A DNA stretch of 64,000 nucleotides, taken from positions 38,469 through 102,468 of the forward strand of contig NZ_JAHHZM010000017.1 in assembly GCF_018642165.1 (NCBI RefSeq), in the 5' to 3' direction. Both the position numbers and the translations under genes were made by a program. The DNA comes from Echinicola shivajiensis (GTDB lineage: Bacteria > Bacteroidota > Bacteroidia > Cytophagales > Cyclobacteriaceae). Below are positions 1 to 8,487 of the stretch, one piece after another. Below the pieces are notes generated by a model, which saw only the letters and a list, made by a program, of their open reading frames with translations, ran no database searches and was not told the DNA's origin. Position 1 is the stretch's first letter. The number at the start of each line of letters is the position of its first letter.

Positions 1-101
1 CGATACGTTGTATTCCATTGGATCAGGAAGCAGAGGAAGGAAAGTGTGTGTTGACTGGAAACCCGTCTAAAGGAAGGGTGCTTTTCGCTAAGGCCTATTA
101 A
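1..101 (+). CDS. proS: Proline--tRNA ligase, C-terminal end (partial)
   Basis: Only the last 32 codons are in the window; the reading frame begins at base 3 and stops with TAA at 99-101. The peptide reads IRCIPLDQE, then [11 protein letters not shown], then VLFAKAY. This matches the C-terminal domain of the archaeal/eukaryal-type prolyl-tRNA synthetase used by many Bacteroidota, where a Cys-containing segment (part of a zinc-binding fold) precedes a terminal FAKAY-like end. The enzyme charges tRNA-Pro with proline in the cytoplasm. The catalytic domains lie off the left edge, so the call rests on the tail alone. A strong hairpin terminator follows. Confidence 0.8.
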   Translation, partial: IRCIPLDQEAEEGKCVLTGNPSKGRVLFAKAY

Positions 102-122
102 ATTATATCTCCAGAAGTTAAG

Positions 123-190
123 CTGCCTCAGATGGTTCTTCAGTAAGTTGATTTTGCTTGAAGGACCAGTTGAGGCAGTTTTGTTTTTTA
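123..190 (+). terminator. Rho-independent terminator after proS
   Basis: A long inverted repeat pairs 123-142 (CTGCCTCA... TTCTTCA) with 159-178 (TGAAGGA... TGAGGCAG), with one mismatch and G-T wobbles. A T-rich run (179-189) follows. It sits directly after the proS stop. Confidence 0.75.
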
Positions 191-287
191 GGAAGACGGT
201 TTTCAAATTGGCGGTTTATCAAAATTTATTTTCATTTTATAATCCCGAAAAATCTCTCTATTTTCAACAAATCAATTTTTAATTTTT

Positions 288-749
288 ATGACTTGGGTAA
301 TCATTATAAGTCTTCTTTTAATTGGCTTGGCATTGGTCTTACTGGAAGTGCTTTTTGTCCCTGGAACTACCCTTGTTGGTGTTTTGGGATTTCTATTTAG
401 TGGTTTGGGTATTTATTTTACTTTCCAAAATTATGAATCCCAAACTGCACTTATGGTTCTTGGAGGTACTATCTTGGCAAATGTAATCGTGGTGTTTTAT
501 GGGTTTAAATCCGGGGTTTGGAAGCGATTTTCATTAAAAGATACGATTTCTAGCCGAACTTATGATGATCGATTGGAAGGATTGCAGGTAGGACAAAGGG
601 GCAAGACCATTTCCGATATCAAACCATATGGCAAGGCAGAGTTTGGAGATAAAATATATGAAGTCAAATCCAATTCAGGTTTTATCTCAGCTGGGGCGGA
701 AGTGGAAATACATCAACTTGAAAACAATAGAATTATCATTAAACAATAA
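288..749 (+). CDS. NfeD-like membrane protein
   Basis: This 153-residue protein has three predicted membrane helices (about residues 3-24, 28-48 and 53-73). A soluble C-terminal stretch (about 100-153) with the VGQRGKTISDIKPYGKAEF pattern of the NfeD OB-fold follows. It lacks the long N-terminal ClpP-like protease region, so it is the short NfeD form. NfeD proteins partner with flotillin/SPFH proteins at the membrane, and the next gene, floA, starts only 3 bases after this stop, so the two are almost certainly co-transcribed. The start is the ATG at 288, since upstream sequence is not membrane-like. Family assignment is firm; the exact molecular role is inferred from family and pairing. Confidence 0.85.
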   Translation: MTWVIIISLLLIGLALVLLEVLFVPGTTLVGVLGFLFSGLGIYFTFQNYESQTALMVLGGTILANVIVVFYGFKSGVWKRFSLKDTISSRTYDDRLEGLQVGQRGKTISDIKPYGKAEFGDKIYEVKSNSGFISAGAEVEIHQLENNRIIIKQ

Positions 750-752
750 ACT

Positions 753-1760
753 ATGGAATTTTCTAATTCAGCACTCATCTTAGTTGCAGCCTTTGGAGGG
801 CTGATATTGCTATTTATTTTTCTCTATTTTGTTCCAGTCAACCTGTGGATTACGGCAATTTTTGCCAATGTGAAGGTGGGAATTGGGGAATTAATCGGAA
901 TGCGAATCCGTAAAGTGCCGCCAAGTATTATCGTTAATTCATTGATTACTGCAACCAAAGCTGGACTTGCTTTGACTACTAATGAGCTGGAAACTCACTA
1001 TCTAGCAGGTGGGAACGTTCCCAATGTAATTCGTGCGTTAATTTCGGCTGACAAGGCTAATATAAATCTTTCTTTTAAGCAGGCAACAGCAATTGACCTT
1101 GCGGGTAGGGATGTATTCGAGGCTGTTCAGATCTCGGTAAACCCAAAAGTGATCAACACTCCTAGTGTTGCGGCTGTTGCAGCTGATGGGATTCAGTTGA
1201 TTGCCAAAGCTAGGGTGACAGTTCGGGCAAATATTGCTCAGCTTGTGGGTGGTTCTGGTGAGGATACCATCCTGGCAAGGGTAGGAGAGGGAATTGTTAC
1301 TTCAATTGGTTCAGCCAAAACTCACAAAAGCGTTCTTGAAAATCCCGATAAAATTTCCAAGTTGGTACTTGAAAGAGGCTTGGATGCAGGGACTGCTTTT
1401 GAGATCCTATCCATTGATATCGCAGATATTGATGTAGGAACTAATATTGGTGCGAAGTTACAAATTGATCAAGCGTCTGCTGACCTTAAAGTAGCAGAGG
1501 CAAAGGCTGAAGAAAGAAGGGCAATGGCTGTAGCCCTTGAACAGGAAATGAAAGCCCGTAATGTGGAGATGAGAGCGAAAGTAGTAGAGGCAGAGGCAGA
1601 AGTGCCAAAGGCTATTTCTGAGGCCTTTCGCAGTGGAAACCTTGGTATCATGGATTACTATAAGATGGAGAATATCAAGTCTGATACAGAAATGAGGGAT
1701 TCCATTGCAAAACCTGACGAAGGAAAGAAAGGAGACAATAAATCCAAAGGAGAAAAATAA
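753..1760 (+). CDS. floA: Flotillin-like protein FloA
   Basis: This 335-residue protein is a bacterial flotillin-like scaffold (formerly YqfA/UPF0365). An N-terminal hydrophobic segment (about residues 5-28) anchors it to the membrane. An SPFH-type region follows, with the family pattern around [15 protein letters not shown] and [12 protein letters not shown]. An Ala/Glu-rich coiled coil lies at about 235-285, with repeated [12 protein letters not shown] and AEAEVPKAI motifs. The tail is short and charged. FloA proteins oligomerise and organise functional membrane microdomains. The gene lies 3 bases after the nfeD-like gene and ends before a bidirectional terminator, so the pair forms a compact operon. 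Length matches the family. Confidence 0.93.
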   Translation: MEFSNSALILVAAFGGLILLFIFLYFVPVNLWITAIFANVKVGIGELIGMRIRKVPPSIIVNSLITATKAGLALTTNELETHYLAGGNVPNVIRALISADKANINLSFKQATAIDLAGRDVFEAVQISVNPKVINTPSVAAVAADGIQLIAKARVTVRANIAQLVGGSGEDTILARVGEGIVTSIGSAKTHKSVLENPDKISKLVLERGLDAGTAFEILSIDIADIDVGTNIGAKLQIDQASADLKVAEAKAEERRAMAVALEQEMKARNVEMRAKVVEAEAEVPKAISEAFRSGNLGIMDYYKMENIKSDTEMRDSIAKPDEGKKGDNKSKGEK

Positions 1761-1787
1761 CTCCTAAGATCCTATTTTGAATTTTAA

Positions 1788-1826
1788 AAGAAAGGCGCTG
1801 AATTTGAATTCAGCGCCTTTCTTTTT
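1788..1826. terminator. Bidirectional terminator between floA and the WG-repeat gene
   Basis: A near-perfect dyad (AAAGGCGCTGAATT / AATTCAGCGCCTTT) spans 1791-1820, with A-rich sequence on the left and CTTTTTGG on the right. It lies between two convergent genes and can terminate both. Confidence 0.85.
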
Positions 1827-1829
1827 GGA

Positions 1830-3395
1830 TTACTTATTCCGTTTTTTCTTCTTTTTCCCGTTAGGTTCTTCTATTACAGGTGGGATATAAATGTCTTCAG
1901 CCAGTATTTTATTCGTAGCGTTGTCTACCAAAATGGCTTGGTAGTAAATCGGCAAGGCCAATTCACCGTTTTCTTTTAATATTCCGAATTTGTTGTTCTT
2001 CTGTACAATGATTCTATCGTAGCCATCTCTTCTGACAGATTGAAAACAGGGAGAACTGATTTCATGACCTAGCGGATCAATTATTCCATATAGGTTGTTT
2101 TCTTCAGTGATGTAATAATAGTCATCCAAAAGTGAGATGGTGTTGTAGTAATCTTGAAGGAGAATTTTTCCAGTTTTGTCAATTAGGTTAGACTTTCCAT
2201 TTTTCTTAACAATGGCCAAACCTCTATTAAATTCGCCTACTTCATCAAATTGATAAGGAATGACGAGTGCTCCACTGCGGTCTATATAGCCCCATTGATT
2301 GCCAGTTTTTATACCTGCAAAGCCTTCTGAGAATTTGTTGATTTCATCAAATTGAAAAGGGATTATCAAATTTCCACTTCTGTTTACAAAACCGAATTTT
2401 TGATCTTTTACAGCCCCGAATAGATCTTCTTTTCCTGGGTAAATAGCAGTGACTCCATCCATCGGCACTACTCTCCATACTCCTTTTTGGTCAAGCAGTC
2501 CTACCTTTCCATTCTTGAAGTACACATTATAGTGTTCTGGATCTTTACGGACAACCTCTTTCATGCCTACTATGTCCAAAAGGATGCCGTCTTTTTTCAT
2601 GACCCTTCTCAGTTTTCCGTGTATATATTCCAATATGACATCATCTTCTAAGCTAATTTTATGATAGCTGCTGTAACGAATGTCAGCATCATCTTCCAAG
2701 GCCTTGATCAACATGTATTGGTTTTCGTTATAGCCATAGAAATACTCGCCTTCCAGATGGTACAAGCTATCCAAAATAGGTTCGAGAATGTATTTTCCCT
2801 GTCTGTTAATCATGCCAAAACCGGATGGTTCATGGGAAATGATCGTTCCATTGGATACCGAACTTAAGCTTTGATAAATCTGATTGGGATTCGGAGAGAG
2901 AGGTAGTAAGTAACCTGAAGGGATTTTAGCTATTACTTGTCCGTTTTGGGCGATGAATGCATTTTGGAAATTCCCTAAAGATTGAAATTTCTTACTGCCT
3001 ATATCATAATGGAAATAGGTGTTGCCTTTATTGGCCAATAACTGGTTATAGTGGGTGTCAATATGGTCATATTCCGGCTTGAGTATTTGTTCCCCATATT
3101 CGTGGTACGCCCCAAATTTACCCTCATTGGTTACAATGATCCATGGGTTGAGGTATTGGTATATTTCAGCCCCTTCCAGTTCAATGAAAGGTTCATAGCT
3201 ATGATTGAGAAGTTTTAGCTTTTTGTCTTTGTCGCTTACCCGAATGGATTCGCCCAAAAGGAAAATATGGTCGTTATTGATTTTTTGGACCATATTATAC
3301 TGCTGATCATATACTTCGTAAATCTGGGATTGACAAAGATTGATACTTATTAAAAACATTGAAATGGCCAAGGCCCATTTCCCATAAATGCTCAT
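1830..3395 (-). CDS. Secreted WG-repeat protein
   Basis: This 521-residue protein has an N-terminal signal peptide (about residues 1-23, ending NLCQSQ). It then carries degenerate WG/KWG-type beta repeats, clearest at about residues 320-440: FGFVNRSGNLIIPFQFDEI, then WGYIDRSGALVIPYQFDEV, then a weaker copy with NLIDKTGK. The C-terminus is a basic run (NGKKKKKRNK). WG repeats form beta-rich scaffolds of unknown function, common in Bacteroidota exported proteins. No catalytic motif is visible. The gene stands alone, with its own promoter candidate upstream and a shared terminator downstream. Function is unknown; a periplasmic or surface location is inferred from the signal peptide. Confidence 0.8.
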   Translation of the reverse strand: MSIYGKWALAISMFLISINLCQSQIYEVYDQQYNMVQKINNDHIFLLGESIRVSDKDKKLKLLNHSYEPFIELEGAEIYQYLNPWIIVTNEGKFGAYHEYGEQILKPEYDHIDTHYNQLLANKGNTYFHYDIGSKKFQSLGNFQNAFIAQNGQVIAKIPSGYLLPLSPNPNQIYQSLSSVSNGTIISHEPSGFGMINRQGKYILEPILDSLYHLEGEYFYGYNENQYMLIKALEDDADIRYSSYHKISLEDDVILEYIHGKLRRVMKKDGILLDIVGMKEVVRKDPEHYNVYFKNGKVGLLDQKGVWRVVPMDGVTAIYPGKEDLFGAVKDQKFGFVNRSGNLIIPFQFDEINKFSEGFAGIKTGNQWGYIDRSGALVIPYQFDEVGEFNRGLAIVKKNGKSNLIDKTGKILLQDYYNTISLLDDYYYITEENNLYGIIDPLGHEISSPCFQSVRRDGYDRIIVQKNNKFGILKENGELALPIYYQAILVDNATNKILAEDIYIPPVIEEPNGKKKKKRNK

Positions 3396-3423
3396 AGATG
3401 CTTACTTATTAATATAGAATTCC

Positions 3424-3454
3424 TAAAAGTATTAGGAATGTGCGTATTTTCAAA
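3424..3454 (-). promoter_or_regulatory. Promoter candidate for the WG-repeat gene
   Basis: On the minus strand TTTG (3451-3454) is followed after 19 bases by TACTTTTA (3424-3431). This is a 7-of-8 match to the Bacteroidota -7 element TAnnTTTG at the preferred spacing. The predicted start of transcription is about 25 bases before the ATG. Confidence 0.55.
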
Positions 3455-3545
3455 AAATGTTTATTTGTGTGGTAAAAAAATCATGAAACAGGTGAATAGA
3501 CTGATGTGTTTTTGAGCCTGCCCACCACACAAAGGAAGATGAATA

Positions 3546-4814
3546 TTAGTGCTTGGTATTTATTTTTTCGAGATCAAACAAATCGGAGATAATGTCAATC
3601 ATCTCTTCAGCTTGGTCTTTTTTACATGCTGCTCTTAACTGTACTACTGGTACTTTTATGACCTTTTGCATCATGCTTTTAGTGATCTTGTCAATGATAG
3701 CATATTCTTTCTCGCTGGCATTTTTCAAGTAGCGTTCAAGCTCCTCTTTTCTGATTTGCTCAAGCGCATTTTTTAGCTTGTTAATGGTTGGGGAAACCAT
3801 CATTTCTTTTTTCCAGTCGTAGAATTCCTCAATACTTTGTTCAATGATACTTTCCACCTGAGGTACGGAAGCTAATCGTTTCTCAAGAGCTGCGGTAGCT
3901 TTGCTTTGGATATTGTCTACATTATAAAGCAATACGCCAGGGACATCTTCAATCGTCGTTTCGATACTTCTTGGTACTGAAAGGTCAACAAATAGTTTAT
4001 AACTCTTAATGTCTAATTTTTTGGCTAGCTCCTTGGTGATGAAAGGATCTTTTGTTGAAATAGAGGATACGATTACATCAGCAGATTCCATGGCTTCATA
4101 GACTTCATCAAAAGGAATGACCTTGAAGCCTAATTCTGCTCCCATATTCTGGGCTTTTTCAAATGTACGGTTGGTTAAGGTTACTTCCGCCTCAGGAAGG
4201 TAAACCATATTTTTGGCTACATCCTCACCAATTTCTCCCAGACCCATTAATAGGATTCTTGGGTTTCTAGTATTCGAAGTAAGTTCCTCTATCAACTCGA
4301 CAGCAGCGTATGAAACCGACGCAGCACCATCACGGAATGCAGTTTCTTGAACTACTCTTTTGTTGGTGAAGAAAATAGTGTGCATCAAGCGGTGTAAAAA
4401 TGGACCGGCCATTTCTTCATCTGCAGCTGCTTGATAAGCTCTTTTTACTTGATTGGATATCTGCATGTCTCCCACAACTTGTGCTTCAAGTCCCATTGAT
4501 ACCTTAAACAGGTGTTCGATGGCTTTTTTATCATCATTGATGATAGTGAAGAATTCAAGATACGAGACGATATTGTGGACACATTTTTCAGATCCGATCA
4601 ATTTGATGATCTCAACACTTAAGTCAAGTTCATGCGCATAGTACACCTCTGTCCTGTTACAGGTAGATAAGATAAGGGTGTCTTTCACATTGAAAAACTC
4701 CTTTAGCTTTACCAGAAGTGATTGAATGGCCTTATTGTCTAAAGCAATGATTTCCCTGATTTCTACAGGGGCATTTTTGTATGATAGACTTATGGCTCTA
4801 AACTTATGCTGCAT
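3546..4814 (-). CDS. hemA: Glutamyl-tRNA reductase
   Basis: This enzyme reduces Glu-tRNA(Glu) to glutamate-1-semialdehyde with NADPH, the first committed step of C5-pathway haem biosynthesis. The catalytic Cys lies in STCNRTEVY (Cys52). The Rossmann NADPH domain shows RILLMGLGEIGEDVA at about residue 190 and the TLTNRTFEKA turn. The C-terminal dimerisation domain (about 320-420) is helical and charged, as expected. Length (422) is normal. A perfect -7 element TAAATTTG lies at 4836-4843 on the same strand, about 20 bases before the ATG, but no clear -33 box is seen. No other haem gene is adjacent. Confidence 0.95.
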   Translation of the reverse strand: MQHKFRAISLSYKNAPVEIREIIALDNKAIQSLLVKLKEFFNVKDTLILSTCNRTEVYYAHELDLSVEIIKLIGSEKCVHNIVSYLEFFTIINDDKKAIEHLFKVSMGLEAQVVGDMQISNQVKRAYQAAADEEMAGPFLHRLMHTIFFTNKRVVQETAFRDGAASVSYAAVELIEELTSNTRNPRILLMGLGEIGEDVAKNMVYLPEAEVTLTNRTFEKAQNMGAELGFKVIPFDEVYEAMESADVIVSSISTKDPFITKELAKKLDIKSYKLFVDLSVPRSIETTIEDVPGVLLYNVDNIQSKATAALEKRLASVPQVESIIEQSIEEFYDWKKEMMVSPTINKLKNALEQIRKEELERYLKNASEKEYAIIDKITKSMMQKVIKVPVVQLRAACKKDQAEEMIDIISDLFDLEKINTKH

Positions 4815-5063
4815 TATTTAAGTGTTATTAAACTGCAAATTTATTACAGAATAGGCACGAAATGAATTATTTCAGCTTCCTCTATGTAATTTAAAATCTG
4901 TCTAAATAAGAAGCGTGGTTTTTTATTCCTAATCCAATGCAATAATGCTAAATCTTTGAAAATAATTCCAATACATTTATATTATAGGTGATAGTCAAAT
5001 TCTATCATAACTCCAATTTATTGTTTTTTAGGGAGGTATTATTTCAATTAAAGGTTATTTTTT

Positions 5064-5780
5064 ATGAGGAAGAGCATTTTTTATTTCTTGAAAGCCTATC
5101 TAGGTTTTACAAAAAGAGAATCGAGGGGATTTTTATTAGTAGTTCCCTTATTGTTTATTCTTGCTTGGATCCCGAGTGTTTTGGATTGGTATTGGGAACG
5201 TGATGCCAAAATTAAATATGAAGAATACTTGATGATGGTAAAACGGAAATCGGATAATGTGTTCATTAAAAATTCATATCATGATAGAGAGGATGGAAAG
5301 GAGAAGGTAGCCAACAAGAAAAGTGTTATTGCCGATACTGGAAGATGGGAAAAGCCCAAACGTGAAGGAGAATTAATCAATAAAATTGATTTTTCAGAAG
5401 CCGATTCTTCTCTTCTTCAGATTGTTCCTGGTATTGGGAATACCTTGGCATCCAGGATCGTTAAGTACCGAGAGCAATTAGGTGGGATGCATGAAAAGTC
5501 CCAGCTTTTAGAGGTTTATGGCTTAAAAGAGGAAGTCGCTAAAGGAATTTTTGAATATTTTGATTTCAATCCACTAATAAAAAAGAAGATCAACTTAAAT
5601 CATGTTACGGTGCGGGATTTGTCAGCTCATCCATATGTGAAATACGGAGAGGCAAAAGTAATAATCGCCTATCGTGAACAGCATGGCCATTACCAGTCCT
5701 TGGATGATGTACTCGATATTAAGATCTTTACCAAGGACTGGCTGGACAGACTTAGGCCTTATTTGACCCTTTCAGAATAA
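5064..5780 (+). CDS. Membrane-anchored helix-hairpin-helix protein (ComEA-like)
   Basis: This 238-residue protein has one N-terminal membrane segment (about residues 22-40, LLVVPLLFILAWIPSVLDW). A charged linker follows, then two helix-hairpin-helix units. The first is DSSLLQIVPGIGNTLASRIVKYREQLG (written here only as key residues: VPGIG at about 125, then a KYRE helix). The second is near residues 180-235 with LSAHPYVKYGEAKVIIAYRE. ComEA-type HhH domains bind DNA without sequence preference and some act in DNA uptake. Here the role is inferred only; no other competence gene is nearby. The gene converges on the amidohydrolase with a 9-base gap. Confidence 0.75.
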   Translation: MRKSIFYFLKAYLGFTKRESRGFLLVVPLLFILAWIPSVLDWYWERDAKIKYEEYLMMVKRKSDNVFIKNSYHDREDGKEKVANKKSVIADTGRWEKPKREGELINKIDFSEADSSLLQIVPGIGNTLASRIVKYREQLGGMHEKSQLLEVYGLKEEVAKGIFEYFDFNPLIKKKINLNHVTVRDLSAHPYVKYGEAKVIIAYREQHGHYQSLDDVLDIKIFTKDWLDRLRPYLTLSE

Positions 5781-5789
5781 TGGAATTGA

Positions 5790-7427
5790 TCAATAAACTT
5801 TTTCGCCTCCAATATAGGTGGACTTTACTTTCAGGTTTCTTAATTCTGTTTCAGGTGCGGTCATTATATCTCTTTCTAGTACAACAAAATCTGCCAGTTT
5901 TCCCTTCTCAATACTTCCCTTTAACCTTTCCTCAAAATTGGCATAGGCGGCCCAAATGGTCATCCCTTTAAGTGCATCTTCTCTACTCAATTTGTTTTCT
6001 GATTGGAACCCGTCTTCTGGCCAATCATTAGCATCTTGTCTTGCCACTGCAGCATGGAATCCAAATATAGGATTAATGCTTTCTACAGGGAAATCACTGC
6101 CCAGTGCAATTTTGCCGTTTTGCTCAAGAAGATCCTTGAAAATATAGGCAGTTTTTATTCTATCCTGTCCTAACCTGTTCTCTGCCCAATACATGTCAGA
6201 AGTGGCATGTGTAGGTTGTACTGATGGGATAATATTGTATTCCGCGAATTTGATAAGGTCTTCTGGGCTGACCACTTGTGCATGTTCAATTCTCCATCTG
6301 AGGTTATTTTTTCCTTTCAGAACTTTGGCATATATATCCAATAAGGTTCTGTTGGCAGAATCTCCAATACAATGGGTGTTCATTTGGAATCCATGCTCAT
6401 AAAGTTCTTCAGCAGTGTTCAAAAAGTTTTCATAGGTATTCAGCAAAATGCCAATTTCATCTGGTCTATCATGATAGGGAGCTAAAAGAGCGGCCCCTCG
6501 TGATCCAAGTGCACCATCACCATAAATCTTAAAGCTTCTAATGGTTATAGATTCGTTTTGATAGGGGCCTCTTTCGAAATAATACGCTTTATTCTCCCTT
6601 GTGGGGTTGATCATGGCATATATTCTCATTTTAAGTTGTCCCGAATTTTGCATGGACTCCATTAAATCAATGGTTCCTTTGTCTATTCCAGCATCGACTA
6701 CTGAAGTAAGGCCTACTTCAAAGCAGTTTTTCTGTGCATCCAGTAATGCTTGACGCGACTCTGCTTCACTAATGGCAGGGATTTTAGCACTAACTATTTC
6801 AATGGCATTGTCCACTAAAAGCCCCGTGGCCTTTCCATTGTTTAGGATTACCTTTCCTCCCAGGATTTGTGTGCTTTCATTGATACCTCCCATGTCCAAA
6901 GCTTTTTGATTGGCAAGTGCAGCATGTCCATCTATTCTGGTTAATAAGATAGGTGTGTTTGGAAAGGCTTTGTCAAGTGCAGATTTATTGGGAAAGGTTT
7001 TTTCCTCCCATTGGTTCTGATCCCAACCTCTTCCGAGAATCCAAGCCTGATTGGGGTGATTTTTTCTGTGTTCCCTTACCCGGTTGAACATTTCTTCTGG
7101 AGATTTAACACCAACGAGATTAATGACCTTTAGACTGGTTCCATATCTGTAGAAATGGGCGTGGGCGTCTATAAAGCCTGGGTAAATGAATTGTCCGTTG
7201 AAGTCATATATATTGGGGGCCTCATACCTTTCCAATATTTCACTGTTTTTTCCTATATCTATGAATTTTCCCTCTGAAATAGCCAGGGCTTCAGCTTTTG
7301 AAAAATCTTGATCAACCGTGTAAATGACCGCATTATGGATGATAAGGTCTACCTTTTGTTTTTCTTGGCAAGCAAAAAGTAGTAAACAAAGGTTCGCCAA
7401 TAAATATTTTGCTGTAGATAAATTCAT
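5790..7427 (-). CDS. Lipoprotein amidohydrolase (YtcJ-like)
   Basis: This 545-residue protein starts with a lipoprotein signal: hydrophobic residues, then the lipobox LLLFAC with Cys20. It is therefore probably anchored to a membrane on the periplasmic side. The rest is an amidohydrolase of the YtcJ/NfdA type. DAHAHFYRYG provides the metal-binding HxH (about residue 87). Later motifs include WILGRGWDQNQW, DGHAALANQKAL, HCIGD, HAQVV and LGSDFPVE, the last holding the metal-ligand Asp. Such enzymes hydrolyse amide or formamide bonds, but the substrate cannot be told from sequence. Length fits the family. Confidence 0.88.
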   Translation of the reverse strand: MNLSTAKYLLANLCLLLFACQEKQKVDLIIHNAVIYTVDQDFSKAEALAISEGKFIDIGKNSEILERYEAPNIYDFNGQFIYPGFIDAHAHFYRYGTSLKVINLVGVKSPEEMFNRVREHRKNHPNQAWILGRGWDQNQWEEKTFPNKSALDKAFPNTPILLTRIDGHAALANQKALDMGGINESTQILGGKVILNNGKATGLLVDNAIEIVSAKIPAISEAESRQALLDAQKNCFEVGLTSVVDAGIDKGTIDLMESMQNSGQLKMRIYAMINPTRENKAYYFERGPYQNESITIRSFKIYGDGALGSRGAALLAPYHDRPDEIGILLNTYENFLNTAEELYEHGFQMNTHCIGDSANRTLLDIYAKVLKGKNNLRWRIEHAQVVSPEDLIKFAEYNIIPSVQPTHATSDMYWAENRLGQDRIKTAYIFKDLLEQNGKIALGSDFPVESINPIFGFHAAVARQDANDWPEDGFQSENKLSREDALKGMTIWAAYANFEERLKGSIEKGKLADFVVLERDIMTAPETELRNLKVKSTYIGGEKVY

Positions 7428-7477
7428 TTTTTACAAGGTTAGTTTTATTTCCGTTTTGAAGCAGTGATATTTGTAGC

Positions 7478-7948
7478 ATGACAGCAGCTGATTACCCTTT
7501 TTTGAATAAACCACTTAATTTGCCTACAACTGACTTTCAAATTTCTTCTGAAAATGGAAAGTTATGTGTTTTTGATTCATTAAGAAAGAAATATTTGGTT
7601 TTGACTCCCGAAGAATGGGTAAGACAGCATATCATTTTTTATTTAGTTGCTTATAAAAAGTATCCTAAAAGTTTGTTTTCCCTTGAAAAGGGAGTGAAAT
7701 ATAATAAGCTGAACAAGCGCTTTGATATTTTGGTACTCAATAGGCAAGGTAAGCCCTTTTTCTTGGTTGAATGTAAAGCCCCAGAAGTGAAGTTAAACCA
7801 AAATGTGGTAGAACAGGTATGTGTCTACAATAAGACCATTGGCGCAGAGTTTATGGCGATCAGCAATGGCATACAACATATCTGCCTTCAGTATAATCAT
7901 ACTACTGGCTCCTATAAGCAGATCCAAGAGTTTCCCGATTTTATCTAG
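7478..7948 (+). CDS. Orphan type I restriction R-subunit N-terminal domain protein
   Basis: This 156-residue protein matches the HsdR-N (type I restriction enzyme R protein N-terminus) family that occurs as a stand-alone protein in Bacteroidota. The PD-(D/E)xK nuclease-fold signature is visible: KRFDILVLN supplies the Asp (about residue 87) and FFLVECKAP the ExK pair (about 103). No helicase domain, methylase or specificity gene is nearby, so it is not a restriction system as such. Its biological role is unknown. The sequence just before the ATG, GATATTTG, is one base off the -7 consensus and lies only 4 bases upstream. The mRNA could have almost no leader. Confidence 0.8.
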   Translation: MTAADYPFLNKPLNLPTTDFQISSENGKLCVFDSLRKKYLVLTPEEWVRQHIIFYLVAYKKYPKSLFSLEKGVKYNKLNKRFDILVLNRQGKPFFLVECKAPEVKLNQNVVEQVCVYNKTIGAEFMAISNGIQHICLQYNHTTGSYKQIQEFPDFI

Positions 7949-8116
7949 TGGGATTATAAACTTCTATTTCATTATCTATCATGGAGAAATTGGTTCCTTA
8001 TGAAGGGGTGATGGGAATTGTTGTGTCCAGTCAATTTGGGAGAATGTTCGTTTATATAACAGATTTTTCCTTTGTCTTTTTGTTAAAGAAATAAAACGAA
8101 GAAAAATAGTAAATAA

Positions 8117-8147
8117 ATTGAAAGAAAAATTTAATTGTATACTTTTT
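8117..8147 (+). promoter_or_regulatory. Promoter candidate for an intergenic transcript
   Basis: ATTG (8117-8120), 19 bases, then TACTTTTT (8140-8147) gives 3 of 4 and 7 of 8 matches to the Bacteroidota consensus at the right spacing. It points into the gap that ends in the hairpin at 8290-8322. Confidence 0.4.
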
Positions 8148-8151
8148 TATT

Positions 8152-8322
8152 GTAAATTGTGCCATGTCTCCTTTTGATAAACTTGTTTTTCGAAAGCGTT
8201 AAATGTAGCAAGCTTGTACTCTGAATTTCCAAAATGGATTTTCTGATTAAAAGGAGCGAAAAAAATCTTCATGCGGTTAATTGGTATTGAAAAAATCCCT
8301 GGATATTTCAGGGATTTTTTTT
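8152..8322 (+). ncRNA. Candidate small RNA in the 540-base gap
   Basis: The 7949-8487 gap has no convincing protein gene. It holds a promoter candidate at 8117-8147 and a strong terminator at 8290-8322, which together define a transcript of about 170 bases. Inside, CTCCTTTTGAT (about 8168-8178) can pair with ATTAAAAGGAG (about 8247-8257), giving a long-range helix. Only tiny open frames exist, for example 18 codons at 8234-8290 ending just before the terminator. I do not recognise it as tmRNA, RNase P RNA, SRP RNA or 6S RNA. The rest of the gap (7949-8116 and 8323-8487) shows nothing I can name. Confidence 0.35.
8290..8322. terminator. Strong hairpin terminator in the intergenic gap
   Basis: A perfect 12-base-pair stem (AAAAAATCCCTG / CAGGGATTTTTT) with a 7-base loop is followed by more T residues. 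No annotated gene ends just before it on the plus strand, which is the main reason to suspect a small transcript upstream. Confidence 0.75.
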
Positions 8323-8487
8323 GTGCCATAATATTTCACAATTAAAGGACTGGAACCTTTATGGAGGGGCTTTGGTCTTTATTGATTTTATCGTGTTATT
8401 TGAGCTTCAGCATAAGTGTTAGGTTTTATGTTTTTATATAAACCATTGGGAACAGGTAGTTTTTTGATTTGAAGAGATTTATTAGAA

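Noticed and set aside
7478..7948. A type I restriction-modification system
   Set aside because: There is no helicase part, no methylase and no specificity gene nearby.
8147..8329. A 60-codon minus-strand frame in the intergenic gap
   Set aside because: Its first codons run through the perfect terminator hairpin, and its composition is not protein-like.
8323..8487. Cobalamin riboswitch before the BtuF-like gene
   Set aside because: No B12-box or paired stems of the right kind are visible.
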